Notes: generated by a model from the letters alone, not told the origin. A stretch of 64,000 nt of DNA from Oscillospiraceae bacterium (GCA_017483465.1 JAFUWN010000002.1:33301-97300), one strand, 5' to 3'; positions 40,569 to 50,274 are shown, numbered from the stretch's first letter. Made by a program: numbers and translations.

Positions 40569-42308
40569 ATGGCAAACAATCAGACACCCGAAACCCCTGA
40601 AGAAGAAGATTATAAAGGCATTCTCGGCGATTATCAGGAATCTTCTGAACCGGAGGCTTCTGCTCCTGCACAGGTCTCCGCTCCGGAACAGGCTCCGAAA
40701 AAAGACAATACACTGAAAATTGTCGGTGCGGCGGTTGCCTCGGCTGCAATTTTAGGATGTCTCGGATTTCTGGGAGTCAAGCTCTGGAATAACCAGAGCA
40801 GGGAACTTCCGGAAACTTCACAGGCGGAATCTTCCGGCGAAGGCAGTGAAGAAACAACTGTCAATCCTGCCGAACTTCTGCCGGAAAATACAACAGCGGC
40901 TGTTTACTCTGAAAACGGTGAAATTTCTCCGGAGCTTCTGGACTGTTTTTATCATAGCTATGTCAATCAGTATGCTTCTGCTATGAGCTATTACGGCATA
41001 GATACTGCAACAACAGATCTGAAAACAACCAAACTCCCCGAAGAAGCCGGCGAAGACATGACCTGGTTTGAATATATCATGGATCAGGTGAAAAGTTCCA
41101 CTTCACAGCTTCTGGTTTTCCAGGAGGCCGCCAATGCCGCAGGCTATACCATGACTGACGAAGACAAGCAGTCTGTTGAAGAACAGATGGCTTCTGCCGA
41201 TCTGACAACTTACGGCGAAAATGCGACAGAAGAAAATGTCCGCACCATGTTTGAAATGCAGGTTCTTGCTTCTTCGTATTTTAATTATATCATGGAAAAT
41301 ATGGACATCAGTGACACAGACTTACAGGCCTATTATGAAGAAAATAAAAAAACTTTCGATACCTGCTCGCTGATGGGCTTCAATGTTTATTATCAGCAGG
41401 AAGACGAAACAACAGAAGCCGCTTCTTCTGATGACGAATCCGCTTCCGAAACCGAAGAAGAAACCCAGCTCTCCCAGGAAACTGCAAAAGAATTTACAGA
41501 CAAGCTCCTGGCTGTGAAATCTCCGGAAGAATTTGAAACCATCGTCCGTGATATTCTGATCAATTATGAAGGCTATGAAGAATCCGAACTCGAAAATCTT
41601 TCTTCTCAGATCAGAAGCGACAGCTTCACCTATCAGGAAGGCTTTGAAGCTTCCGAATGGGCATTCGGCGATACTGCAAAGGCCGGCGATACTTATCTTG
41701 TCGAAAATGACGGCTATTATTCTGTCTATTATCTCCTCAGTGAACCGGCTCTGGATAACACTGCCACGGTTGATGTCCGCCATATTCTCTATATGACTTC
41801 CAATCATATGGAAGAATCTGACGAAGAAGATACAGATTCTGCTGATACGACAGAGGAAACAGCTTCCGAAGCAGAAACTTCTGAAGAAGATTCCAAAGCC
41901 GCTGAAGAAGCCGCTCTCAAAGAATGCTGGAAACTCGCCGAAAACACTCTTGCAGAATGGGAAAAAGGCGACAAGACCGAAGACAGCTTTGCAGAACTCG
42001 CTAACCAGTATTCCGAAGACCCCGGCTCGAATACCAACGGCGGCTTGTATGAACAGGTAACCCCCGGCCAGATGGTACAGACTTTCAATGACTGGTGCTT
42101 CGATTCTTCCAGAAAAGCTGGAGATACCGGCATTGTAGAAACCAATTACGGCGTGCATGTCATGTATTTCTCCGGCACCGGTGAACCGCTCTGGAAAGAA
42201 ACTGCAAAGAGCAGCATTCAGACGGAAAGAATCGACACATGGTTTGACGAACAGGAAGCATTATATCCTGTTGCCTGCAATGATGACATTATCAATAATC
42301 TGGGATAA
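40569..42308 (+). CDS. membrane-anchored PpiC/SurA-like peptidyl-prolyl isomerase
   Basis: About 579 residues from ATG 40569; the in-frame ATG at 40560 sits only three bases after AAGGA and is less likely. The cytoplasmic N-terminus is acidic. A TM at about 52-75 (IVGAAVASAAILGCLGFLGV) is followed by an extracytoplasmic Ser/Glu-rich linker, a SurA-N-like chaperone domain and a rotamase core (VRHILYM..., FAELANQYSEDPGSNTNGGLYEQVTPGQMV, ETNYGVHVMYFSG). Two acidic low-complexity stretches interrupt it, one of about 50 residues inside the rotamase domain. It probably helps fold exported proteins, as PrsA does, but with a TM anchor rather than a lipid. Confidence 0.88.
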   Translation: MANNQTPETPEEEDYKGILGDYQESSEPEASAPAQVSAPEQAPKKDNTLKIVGAAVASAAILGCLGFLGVKLWNNQSRELPETSQAESSGEGSEETTVNPAELLPENTTAAVYSENGEISPELLDCFYHSYVNQYASAMSYYGIDTATTDLKTTKLPEEAGEDMTWFEYIMDQVKSSTSQLLVFQEAANAAGYTMTDEDKQSVEEQMASADLTTYGENATEENVRTMFEMQVLASSYFNYIMENMDISDTDLQAYYEENKKTFDTCSLMGFNVYYQQEDETTEAASSDDESASETEEETQLSQETAKEFTDKLLAVKSPEEFETIVRDILINYEGYEESELENLSSQIRSDSFTYQEGFEASEWAFGDTAKAGDTYLVENDGYYSVYYLLSEPALDNTATVDVRHILYMTSNHMEESDEEDTDSADTTEETASEAETSEEDSKAAEEAALKECWKLAENTLAEWEKGDKTEDSFAELANQYSEDPGSNTNGGLYEQVTPGQMVQTFNDWCFDSSRKAGDTGIVETNYGVHVMYFSGTGEPLWKETAKSSIQTERIDTWFDEQEALYPVACNDDIINNLG

Positions 42309-42339
42309 TAACCCCCGACAATAAGGACGGTGATCTGCC

Positions 42340-42990
42340 ATGACCAAACAGCAGAGGGTAAAAAAAGCCGTAGCAATCCTGAAAGAATTCTATCCGGAGG
42401 CGGCCTGTTCTCTTGTCTATGATGAACCCTATCAACTCATGATCGGAGCCAGACTTTCTGCACAGTGTACAGACGCAAGAGTCAATATTGTGACAAAAAC
42501 GCTTTTCAAAAAATATCCGACTCTGGATGCATTTGCTGATGCAGATTTATCCGAACTGGAACAGGATATTAAACCCTGCGGCTTCTATCATCTCAAAGCC
42601 AAAAGCATTATAGAAGCCTGTCAGAGAATCCGGAGTGTCTATCACGGAAAACTTCCCGATACAATGGACGATCTGCTGACTCTCTCCGGAATCGGCAGAA
42701 AAACGGCAAATCTTCTCATGGGTGATGTCTATCATAAGCCTGCTGTTGTCACAGATACGCATTTTATCCGCATTACCGGAAAACTCGGTCTGACAAAAGA
42801 AACAGCTCCTCCGAAAGTAGAAGCCGATCTGAAAAAATTACTTCCTCCGGAGGAATCTTCGGCATTCTGTCACAGAATCGTACAATTCGGCCGTGATGTC
42901 TGCCGTGCAAGAAATCCGAAATGCAGTATCTGTCCGCTGGCGGAAATCTGTCCGTCAAAAACTATTGACAAAAACGCAAAAATAGGATAA
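42340..42990 (+). CDS. nth: endonuclease III (DNA glycosylase/AP lyase)
   Basis: 216 residues, normal length. It removes oxidised pyrimidines and cleaves the abasic site. The helix-hairpin-helix LLTLSGIGRKTANLLM carries the catalytic K121, and D139 is in VVTDTHFIRI. The C-terminal 4Fe-4S loop is CRARNPKCSICPLAEIC (CX6CX2CX5C). It starts 31 bases after the foldase gene and could be co-transcribed; the secA promoter begins inside its last codons. Confidence 0.97.
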   Translation: MTKQQRVKKAVAILKEFYPEAACSLVYDEPYQLMIGARLSAQCTDARVNIVTKTLFKKYPTLDAFADADLSELEQDIKPCGFYHLKAKSIIEACQRIRSVYHGKLPDTMDDLLTLSGIGRKTANLLMGDVYHKPAVVTDTHFIRITGKLGLTKETAPPKVEADLKKLLPPEESSAFCHRIVQFGRDVCRARNPKCSICPLAEICPSKTIDKNAKIG

Positions 42991-42993
42991 AAT
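42965..42993 (+). promoter_or_regulatory. sigma-A promoter of secA
   Basis: TTGACA (42965-42970, inside the nth coding end), TAAAAT (42988-42993), 17-bp spacer. Confidence 0.72.
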
Positions 42994-43033
42994 AAATATA
43001 TAAAAAATTTTTTAAAATAAGGCGGTATCGCAA

Positions 43034-45724
43034 ATGGGTATTTTAACAGCAATTTTTGGCTCATACAGTGCAAAGGAACTGGAACGCATTAAGCCGATCA
43101 AAGATAAAGTTCTTGCACTTGAAGAAGAATATAAAGCTCTGTCCGATGCGGAGCTGAAAGAAAAAACAGTAGAATTCAGAGAAAGATTACAGGAAGGCAC
43201 TGACACACTGGATTCCCTTCTGCCGGAAGCTCTTGCAGCTGTCCGGGAAGCCGGTGACAGAGTGCTCGGCAAACGTGCGTTTGAAGTACAGATTATCGGT
43301 GCGATTGTTCTGCATCAGGGACGTATTGCCGAAATGAAAACCGGTGAAGGTAAAACTTTAGTTGCATGTCTTGCTGCTTATGCCAATGCTCTCTCCGGAA
43401 AAGGTGTACATGTCGTTACAGTCAATGACTATCTGGCAAAAACGCAGTCCGAAGAAATGGGTAAAGTACACAGATTTTTAGGCTTGTCTGTCGGCTGTAT
43501 TCTGCACGGTCTGACAAATGCTCAGAGACGTGCGGCCTATGCCTGTGATATTACTTACGGTACAAATAACGAATTCGGCTTTGACTATCTGCGTGACAAC
43601 ATGGTCACTTACAAAAAAGACATGGTACAGCGTGAACCGAATTTCGCTATTGTGGACGAAGTAGACTCGATTCTGATCGACGAAGCCAGAACCCCTCTGA
43701 TTATTTCCGGTCAGGGCGATAAATCTACAGAATTATATACTCTGGTGGATAAATTTGTAAAAACGCTGACTCCCATCACATTCGTAGAAATGGACGATAA
43801 AGTCGATCAGGAAGAAATTTCCGAAGGTGCTGACTATATCATTGATGAAAAAGCGAAAACGGCTACCATTACAAAACAGGGTGTGGAAAAGGCAGAAAAG
43901 CATTTCCATGTAGATAACCTGATGGCTCAGGAAAATTTAACCCTTCTGCATCATATCAATCAGGCTCTGAAAGCTGTCGGCATTATGAAAAAAGATATTG
44001 ACTATATCGTCGAAGAAGACGAAGTTGTTATTGTTGATGAATTTACCGGCCGTAAAATGCTCGGCAGACGTTTTAACGACGGTCTGCACCAGGCAATCGA
44101 AGCCAAAGAAGGTGTCAAAGTTCAGAGAGAATCCAAAACACTGGCTACTATCACATTCCAGAATTATTTCAGATTATATGCCAAACTCTCCGGCATGACA
44201 GGTACGGCTATGACCGAAGAAGACGAATTCAAAGAAATCTATAAATTAGACGTTATCGCCATTCCGACAAACAAGCCCGTTCAGCGTATTGATCATTCCG
44301 ATCAGGTCTACCGCTCTGAAAAAGGCAAGTTCCTGGCCATTATCGAACAGATTGCAGAATGCAATAAAAAACAGCAGCCTGTTCTGGTCGGTACGGTTTC
44401 AATTGAAAAATCTGAATTATTATCCGCTCTGCTTAAAAAGCGTGGTATCAAGCACGAAGTTCTGAACGCAAAATATCATGCAAAAGAAGCTGAAATTGTC
44501 GCTCAGGCCGGAAAGCTCGGAGCTGTGACTATCGCCACCAACATGGCCGGACGTGGTACAGATATTATTCTCGGCGGTAACGCTGAATTTACCTCCCGTG
44601 CCGAACTCCGCAAACTCCAGAAAGAAAACGGCGAACAGCTCTATGATGATTCCATCATCAACGAAGCGATCGGCTTTGCAGATACGGATAATCAGGAAAT
44701 TCTTGAAGCCCGTGAAGTTTACAGAAAGCTCTATAAAAAATATGACGAGAAAGTCAAAGAAGCCGCTGTTGCTGTCCGTGAAGCCGGAGGCCTGTTCATC
44801 ATCGGTACGGAACGCCATGAATCCCGCCGTATTGATAACCAGCTCCGAGGCCGTGCCGGTCGTCAGGGTGACCCCGGTGAAAGCCGTTTCTTCCTGTCTG
44901 TCGAAGACGATCTGATGAGAATCTTTGCCGGCGACAGAATGGAAGCCGTTATGAAATCCCTCAATGTAGAAGAAACCCAGCCGATCGAAAGCAAATTCCT
45001 GACGAAAATCATCGCTTCTTCCCAGAAGAAAGTAGAAGGAAGAAACTTTAGTATCAGAAAAAATACGCTGAATTATGATGATGTTATGAACGCTCAGCGT
45101 GAAATTATCTATAAGCAGAGAGCACAGGTGCTCAACGGCGAAGATCTGCATGAATCAATTCTCAACATGATGGAAGAACTGGTCAAGAATATTACCAATC
45201 AGTATGTTGCCGAAGAAGAAGAACAGGATAACTGGAATCTGGTCGGCCTGAAAGATTATTTCTACGGCTGGCTTCTGGAAGACGGCGATCTGGTCTTCTC
45301 GGAAGAAGAACTCCCGAAACAGACAAAGTCCGGTATTACTGAATTTCTGATCAATAAGATGAAAGATAAATATTCCGAAAAAGAAAAGAATTACGGCGAA
45401 AAAATTATCCGTGAACTCGAACGTGTCGTCATGCTCCGTGTGGTAGATACCAAATGGATGGCTCATATTGATGATATGCAGGAACTCAAGAGAGGTATCA
45501 GCCTGAGAAGCTACGGTCAGAAAAATCCTGTCGTAGAATATCGTTATGAAGGTTTTGAGATGTTCGATGCCATGGTTGACAGCATTCGTGAAGAAACCGT
45601 CCGTATGCTGATGACAATTCAGATTCAGCAGCAGGAACAGGCTCCCCAGAGACAGCAGGTCATGAAGCCTTATGCTCCGAATGCCGGCACTCCGGAAGCA
45701 AAGAAAAATAATAATCAATCATAA
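43034..45724 (+). CDS. secA: preprotein translocase ATPase SecA
   Basis: 896 residues. It drives Sec export. Walker A is EMKTGEGKT, preceded by the Q motif ([14 protein letters not shown]). [19 protein letters not shown] is the DEAD box region. [28 protein letters not shown] and [11 protein letters not shown] complete the helicase motifs. The preprotein cross-linking and helical scaffold domains are intact. The C-terminus ends [20 protein letters not shown] without the CxCx8C(H) zinc motif that binds SecB and lipids in many SecA proteins. It has its own promoter overlapping nth. Confidence 0.98.
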   Translation: MGILTAIFGSYSAKELERIKPIKDKVLALEEEYKALSDAELKEKTVEFRERLQEGTDTLDSLLPEALAAVREAGDRVLGKRAFEVQIIGAIVLHQGRIAEMKTGEGKTLVACLAAYANALSGKGVHVVTVNDYLAKTQSEEMGKVHRFLGLSVGCILHGLTNAQRRAAYACDITYGTNNEFGFDYLRDNMVTYKKDMVQREPNFAIVDEVDSILIDEARTPLIISGQGDKSTELYTLVDKFVKTLTPITFVEMDDKVDQEEISEGADYIIDEKAKTATITKQGVEKAEKHFHVDNLMAQENLTLLHHINQALKAVGIMKKDIDYIVEEDEVVIVDEFTGRKMLGRRFNDGLHQAIEAKEGVKVQRESKTLATITFQNYFRLYAKLSGMTGTAMTEEDEFKEIYKLDVIAIPTNKPVQRIDHSDQVYRSEKGKFLAIIEQIAECNKKQQPVLVGTVSIEKSELLSALLKKRGIKHEVLNAKYHAKEAEIVAQAGKLGAVTIATNMAGRGTDIILGGNAEFTSRAELRKLQKENGEQLYDDSIINEAIGFADTDNQEILEAREVYRKLYKKYDEKVKEAAVAVREAGGLFIIGTERHESRRIDNQLRGRAGRQGDPGESRFFLSVEDDLMRIFAGDRMEAVMKSLNVEETQPIESKFLTKIIASSQKKVEGRNFSIRKNTLNYDDVMNAQREIIYKQRAQVLNGEDLHESILNMMEELVKNITNQYVAEEEEQDNWNLVGLKDYFYGWLLEDGDLVFSEEELPKQTKSGITEFLINKMKDKYSEKEKNYGEKIIRELERVVMLRVVDTKWMAHIDDMQELKRGISLRSYGQKNPVVEYRYEGFEMFDAMVDSIREETVRMLMTIQIQQQEQAPQRQQVMKPYAPNAGTPEAKKNNNQS

Positions 45725-45729
45725 AAAAA

Positions 45730-45757
45730 CAGCTCTCTCCTGCACGGGAGAGGGCTG
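45730..45757 (+). terminator. hairpin after secA (weak terminator)
   Basis: 11-bp stem CAGCTCTCTCC / GGGAGAGGGCTG-type pairing (one G-T) with a 5-base loop. It is followed by CTTCTGCC rather than a T-tract, so termination may be partial and read-through into the methyltransferase gene is possible. Confidence 0.5.
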
Positions 45758-45783
45758 CTTCTGCCTGAAAGAAGGTGTCATAT

Positions 45784-46560
45784 TTGGAATATCTCAATTT
45801 TGCGGAATTTTACGACACTCTGACACAGAATGTCGAATATCCGAAACGTGCCGGACGAATTGATTTCCTGATTCAGAAATATCTGCAAACCGATACCGAA
45901 GGCCGTCTGCTTCTGGATCTGGCCTGCGGAAGCGGTTCGCTCAGTGAGGAACTTGCAAAATTAAATTATGATGTGATCGGTGTGGATAACTCTCCGGCCA
46001 TGCTCAATCAGGCCATGCTGAAAAAATTAAAAAGCAATCTGCCGATTCAGTATCTTTGTCAGGATATGAAAGAACTGGATATGTTCGGAACAATGGATAT
46101 TACTGTCTGTATGCTGGATAGTCTGAATCATCTGAAAAATCCTGATGAAATTCAGCAGGTGATGAATAAAGTTTCTCTGTTCGCACAGCCGGGAGGATTG
46201 TTTATTTTCGATATGAATACACTGTATAAACATCATGAAATTTTAAATAATAAAATTTTTCTCTATGATACAGAACAGGTATTCTGCACCTGGGAAAACC
46301 GTCTTCACGGCGATACTGTGGAAATGCAGCTGACTTTCTTTGCTCATGATACAGAATCAGATTCTTATTACAGATCTGATGAATTTATCACAGAAACAGC
46401 TTATCCGGTTTCTGACATTGAAAGCATGATTCAGAAAGCCGGTCTGCATTTATTGGCTGAATTTGATGCGGATAAAAATCTTGCTGTGCCTGAGCTTCTT
46501 GCTCCTGTCTCGGAAACGACCGAGAGAATTTTATTTGTCACGCAGAAACCGCTGATATAA
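45784..46560 (+). CDS. class I SAM-dependent methyltransferase
   Basis: 258 residues from TTG 45784, chosen because GAAGGTG lies six bases upstream; a GTG at 45775 is in frame but has no RBS. The SAM-binding motif is LLLDLACGSGSLSEELAKLNYDVIGVDNS, then MLDSLNHL (motif IV). The N-terminal YLNFAEFYDTLTQNVEYPKRA is typical of the small-molecule methyltransferases of unknown substrate found in Clostridia. It lies 37 bases before hslO and probably shares a transcript. I saw no clear promoter of its own. Confidence 0.85.
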   Translation: MEYLNFAEFYDTLTQNVEYPKRAGRIDFLIQKYLQTDTEGRLLLDLACGSGSLSEELAKLNYDVIGVDNSPAMLNQAMLKKLKSNLPIQYLCQDMKELDMFGTMDITVCMLDSLNHLKNPDEIQQVMNKVSLFAQPGGLFIFDMNTLYKHHEILNNKIFLYDTEQVFCTWENRLHGDTVEMQLTFFAHDTESDSYYRSDEFITETAYPVSDIESMIQKAGLHLLAEFDADKNLAVPELLAPVSETTERILFVTQKPLI

Positions 46561-46597
46561 ATTCTGATTTATTATCATAAGAAAGGAAAAAACGAAT

Positions 46598-47467
46598 ATG
46601 AGTATGATCAAAAGAGCCATCTCCGCTGACGGCAGTGTGATTGCTTCGGCCATTGATGCCACGGATATGGCAAATCAGATTGAAAAATTTCATCAGCCCT
46701 CGGCAGTTGTGACCGCTGCACTCGGACGGCTTTCCATTGCCGCTTCTCTGATGGGCTATAATCAGAAAAACGAAGACGATAAACTAACACTCAGAATTGA
46801 CGGCGACGGACAGATCGGCAGTATGATCGCCGTTGCTGACAGTCATGGAAATGTCAAATGCTGTGCCGATCATTATATTGTCGAAATCCCTCTGAATGCA
46901 AAAAATAAACTCGATGTCGGCGGAGCAGTCGGGAACGGTACACTTTCCGTCATCAAAGATCTGGGTCTGAAAGAACCCTATGTCGGAACGATTCCGCTGG
47001 TCTCCGGAGAAATTGCCGAGGATATTGCCAGCTATTATGCCACTAGCGAGCAGATTCCGACCGTCCTGAGCTTAGGTGTTCTGGTTGCTCCCGATCTGAG
47101 CGTGAAACATGCCGGAGGCTTTCTGATTCAGCTTCTGCCGTTTGCTGACGAATCCTGCATTCCGGTACTGGAGAAAAATATTGCCTCTATGCCGAATGTC
47201 ACAAAAATGCTGGAAGACGGCATGACGGCCGAACAGATTGTCCTGCAGTGTCTGGAAGGATTAGAACCGAATCTGCTTGACGAAGCCGAAGCCAATTATC
47301 TTTGTGACTGTTCCAGAGAAAGAACATCCCGTGTATTAATCAGCATTGGAAAAAAAGAATTGCAGAATTTAGCTGCTTCCAATGAAACTATTGAAGTCTG
47401 CTGTCATTTCTGCAATAAAAAATATGAGTTCACACCGGAAGAAATTCTGGATCTGATTAAAAAATAA
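46598..47467 (+). CDS. hslO: Hsp33 redox-regulated chaperone
   Basis: 289 residues. It is activated by oxidation to prevent protein aggregation. The N-terminal domain includes DGDGQIGSMIAVADSHGNVKC. The C-terminal zinc centre is CDC (in YLCDCSRERTSR) plus CHFC (in VCCHFCNKKYEF), the redox switch. ATG 46598 has AAAGGA upstream. It ends at a strong bidirectional terminator. Confidence 0.96.
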   Translation: MSMIKRAISADGSVIASAIDATDMANQIEKFHQPSAVVTAALGRLSIAASLMGYNQKNEDDKLTLRIDGDGQIGSMIAVADSHGNVKCCADHYIVEIPLNAKNKLDVGGAVGNGTLSVIKDLGLKEPYVGTIPLVSGEIAEDIASYYATSEQIPTVLSLGVLVAPDLSVKHAGGFLIQLLPFADESCIPVLEKNIASMPNVTKMLEDGMTAEQIVLQCLEGLEPNLLDEAEANYLCDCSRERTSRVLISIGKKELQNLAASNETIEVCCHFCNKKYEFTPEEILDLIKK

Positions 47468-47473
47468 GAAAAC

Positions 47474-47499
47474 AAAAAGTCCGGAAATCCGGACTTTTT
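47474..47499. terminator. bidirectional terminator
   Basis: AAAAAGTCCGGA / TCCGGACTTTTT palindrome with a short loop, T6 on the plus strand and A/T-rich on the minus strand. Confidence 0.85.
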
Positions 47500-47518
47500 T
47501 TATTTGATTCTATTATGA

Positions 47519-48523
47519 TTAGTTTGCGACATAATTGATGGCAGACTGTGTGAAATTCTCACCGCCGTAAGTATCCACAATTGTCATAGCAGATTTATCA
47601 TACTGTACATCGAGTACGAATCCGCAGAAACCTGTATTATTTTTTATATCAATTGCGACTTTGACCGTATCGCCCTGCTTTGCAGAAACGCTGTTGACTT
47701 TCAGAGCAAAATCCTTATCCGGGAAATCTTCCTGCGGTTTCAGATCAGTATTGACAGCAACTTCACCGTTGATGATCTTAGGATTCAGAGAAACTAAATC
47801 CCAGCTTGCAATATCAGTCTTGCTGATGGTAACCGGATAGCTTCCGTCCGGAATATCCTGATTGATCTCAAATTCAAAAATCAGGAATTCGCCTTCAAAG
47901 ACGAAATCGCTTTCCTGAGACATATCGAGCCAGTAAGCCTTGCAGGTATCATAAGACGGCGTATAGCTTGTCTGATTGCCGGGGTCTGCATTCGGACTGA
48001 GGGTAGCCGGACTTTCTGCCTTTTCTGTTACGATCACCGTTTCTGTTACGGGAACGACCTGTGTTTGTGTTTCACCTTTGTCATTGGTTTCCGGATTGCC
48101 CTTTGTATCGGTAACAACAGCCTGCTGTGTTGCTTTTACAATTTCTGTCTGCTGATTGCCTTTATCATCCGTAGCCGGCTGACCCTTATCATCTGTCACA
48201 GCAACGACTTCTGTAGCTTCTACGACAGAAACGCTTGTAGAAACTTCTTCGTTCTGACCGCCTGCAACAGTAGTTGCAGCACCTTCCTGTGCTTCCGGGT
48301 TGCCTTCTGTATTATCCACACCGTCGTCAATATCATGTACAAACGTCAGGGGCTGTTTGGTCTGACCGAGTGAAATGGTTTCCTGCGGAGCTGCACCGGT
48401 TTCGGCAGCGGAATTTTCAGCACTGCTGTCCTGACTGCTTTCCTGCTTGCTGCAGCCGAATGCGGAAACTGCCATAGAAGCCGTCAGGCAGATCAGTAAA
48501 ATTTTCATGAGATTTTTTTTCAT
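47519..48523 (-). CDS. lipoprotein with cohesin-like half-domains in swapped order
   Basis: 334 residues from ATG 48523. The signal and lipobox are MKKNLMKILLICLTASMAVSAFGC (C24, shown here as seen in parts). Residues 25-190 are low-complexity, with a tandem unit of about 27 residues around VVAVTDDKGQPATDDKGNQ and AVVTDTKGNPETNDKGE. Residues 195-258 read like the second half of a cohesin (FLIFEFEINQDIPDGSYPVT, INGEVAVN), and 272-318 like the first half (LKVNSVSAKQGDTVKVAIDI, GFVLDVQYDKSAMTIVD). A lipid-anchored cohesin could hold dockerin proteins on the cell surface; two dockerin proteins are encoded nearby. Confidence 0.72.
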   Translation of the reverse strand: MKKNLMKILLICLTASMAVSAFGCSKQESSQDSSAENSAAETGAAPQETISLGQTKQPLTFVHDIDDGVDNTEGNPEAQEGAATTVAGGQNEEVSTSVSVVEATEVVAVTDDKGQPATDDKGNQQTEIVKATQQAVVTDTKGNPETNDKGETQTQVVPVTETVIVTEKAESPATLSPNADPGNQTSYTPSYDTCKAYWLDMSQESDFVFEGEFLIFEFEINQDIPDGSYPVTISKTDIASWDLVSLNPKIINGEVAVNTDLKPQEDFPDKDFALKVNSVSAKQGDTVKVAIDIKNNTGFCGFVLDVQYDKSAMTIVDTYGGENFTQSAINYVAN

Positions 48524-48574
48524 TGTTAATTCATACCTTCCTTTCAAAACAAAACGCATGTCTTAGCTTATTTT

Positions 48575-48603
48575 ATTATACACTTTTTTGATATAATTGT
48601 CAA
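48575..48603 (-). promoter_or_regulatory. sigma-A promoter of the cohesin-like lipoprotein
   Basis: TTGACA (48598-48603), TATAAT (48575-48580), 17-bp spacer, no TGn extension. Confidence 0.82.
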
Positions 48604-48666
48604 GGCCTTTTTGATTACCATAAAATGAAAATCCATTGACAGTTTGTAATTTTTACCGGAAACATA

Positions 48667-48695
48667 TTGCAAAACGGTACAGAATATGTTATAAT
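48667..48695 (+). promoter_or_regulatory. sigma-A promoter of the asparagine synthetase-like gene
   Basis: TTGCAA (48667-48672), TATAAT (48690-48695), 17-bp spacer, TGT before the -10. Its position shows that the missing N-terminus of the gene is not simply upstream. Confidence 0.75.
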
Positions 48696-48721
48696 AAATA
48701 CTCAGGAGGTGTTTTATTTTT

Positions 48722-50263
48722 ATGATTCATATCAAAACATACAGAGGCCATATCCGCAACTGGGAGGCACTCGGCAAAGAGCTGGGGCTTGCTGTCGGGA
48801 ATATGACCAGAGAAGCCCGTGAAGAAGCGATTCTGATCAAAGCTTATGAAACATGGGGAAAAAATCTTGCTGATCATCTTTACGGCATGTTTGCCTTTGC
48901 CCTCTGGGATGATGAAAAGCAGGAGCTGTTCTGTCTGCGTGACCAGTTCGGCACGAAGCCGTTTTATTATTATCTGACACAGGATAATCAATTATTATAC
49001 GGCACTTTTATCAAAGATATTATCAGTCAGGACGGCTTTGTCAAGAAGCTGAATCAAGATATGCTTCAGATTTATCTGACTCTGACATATGTCGCCGGAG
49101 AAGATACTTTCTTTGCGGGCATCAAAAAATTAATGCCCGGTCACTGGCTGAGTTTCAAAGACGGCAAACTGGAAATTCACCGCTACTGGAAACCGGAATT
49201 CAAGCCGGATACTTCCAGAACTCTCGACGACTGGGCAGATGAGATTCACGAAACTGTCAAGCAGATGTTCCGGGAAATCAAGACCGATGACGAAACAGCA
49301 GAATCCTTCTTATCCGGCGGTGTCGATTCTTCTTATGTCTTAGCGATGTCCGATGCCAGGCGTGCCGATTCCTGCGGCTATGATGAAGAACGCTTCGATG
49401 AATCCCGTATTGCTGCAAAAACAGCGGAATTACTCAATGTTGAACATTCTGTTGCAAAGATCACACCGGAACAGTTCTTTGAAATTGTCCCCTATGTCAT
49501 GTACAATATGGAACAGCCCCTCGGTGACGCTTCTGCCATTGTCTTCACACTCGGCTGTAATGCGACGGCAAAGCATACAAAGCTCTGCTATTCCGGCGAG
49601 GGTGCAGACGAATTCTTCGGCGGCTATAACATGTACCGCAATGCCGAACGCTATGGCGATAATCTGAAAAATTTCTATGTCGGCAATACGAATATCATGA
49701 AAGAAGAAGAAAAACAGAGAATTCTGAAATCTTATCATCCTGAAATTCTGCCGATCAATCTGGTAAAATATATCTATGACGAAACCGAAGGCCTTGACCC
49801 TCTGACCAAAATGTCAGATGTTGATATCCAGATCTGGCTTGAGGGCGATATTTATCTTAATGTTGACAAGATGAGTACAGCCGCCGGTCTGGAAATCCGT
49901 ATGCCCCTCACGGACAGAAGAGTATTTGACATTGCTTCCCGTATGCCTTCGGAATACAAAGTCAATGCCGAACAGAATAAAGTTGCTTTCCGTACAGCGG
50001 CCGCTAAAGTTCTGCCGGAAGAAATTGCATTCCGGAAGAAGCTCGGCTTTATTGTTCCGGTCAGAATCTGGCTTGCAGATGAGAATTATAATCAGGATGT
50101 CCGTACAAAATTCCAGAGCGATTATGCAGCAGAATTCTTCAATCCGGATGAAATTCAGAAAATCTATCAGGAATATATCAGCGGCAATTCTGATCTCTGG
50201 CGGCAGGTCTGGACGATCTATACTTTCTTAGTCTGGTATGAAGAATATTTTATCAAGAGATAA
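48722..50263 (+). CDS. asparagine synthetase-like protein lacking the glutaminase nucleophile
   Basis: 513 residues. The synthetase domain is complete: SFLSGGVDSSYVLAM (PP-loop), EGADEFFGGYNMY, LNVDKMSTAAGLEIRMPL and FRKKLGFIVPVRIW. The N-terminal amidotransferase domain starts in the middle, at a segment equivalent to the EIYN region, then AILIKAYETWGKNLADHLYGMFAFALWD. About 70 residues including Cys2 and the RGPD loop are absent. An in-frame stop at 48695-48697, within the promoter, rules out an upstream extension. It should use free ammonia, or act on another carboxylate. ATG 48722 lies 12 bases after AGGAGG. Confidence 0.85.
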   Translation: MIHIKTYRGHIRNWEALGKELGLAVGNMTREAREEAILIKAYETWGKNLADHLYGMFAFALWDDEKQELFCLRDQFGTKPFYYYLTQDNQLLYGTFIKDIISQDGFVKKLNQDMLQIYLTLTYVAGEDTFFAGIKKLMPGHWLSFKDGKLEIHRYWKPEFKPDTSRTLDDWADEIHETVKQMFREIKTDDETAESFLSGGVDSSYVLAMSDARRADSCGYDEERFDESRIAAKTAELLNVEHSVAKITPEQFFEIVPYVMYNMEQPLGDASAIVFTLGCNATAKHTKLCYSGEGADEFFGGYNMYRNAERYGDNLKNFYVGNTNIMKEEEKQRILKSYHPEILPINLVKYIYDETEGLDPLTKMSDVDIQIWLEGDIYLNVDKMSTAAGLEIRMPLTDRRVFDIASRMPSEYKVNAEQNKVAFRTAAAKVLPEEIAFRKKLGFIVPVRIWLADENYNQDVRTKFQSDYAAEFFNPDEIQKIYQEYISGNSDLWRQVWTIYTFLVWYEEYFIKR

Positions 50264-50274
50264 CATATTAAAAT

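Noticed and set aside
41322-42158. 278-codon minus-strand frame opposite the PpiC foldase gene
   Set aside because: Phe- and Ile-rich mirror of acidic coding sequence, with no RBS or promoter; the plus-strand gene is clear.
44420-45151. 243-codon minus-strand frame inside secA
   Set aside because: Shadow of a highly conserved gene; no start signals.
48636-48641. TTGACA upstream of the asparagine synthetase-like gene
   Set aside because: No -10 at 16-18 bp; the better promoter is at 48667-48695.
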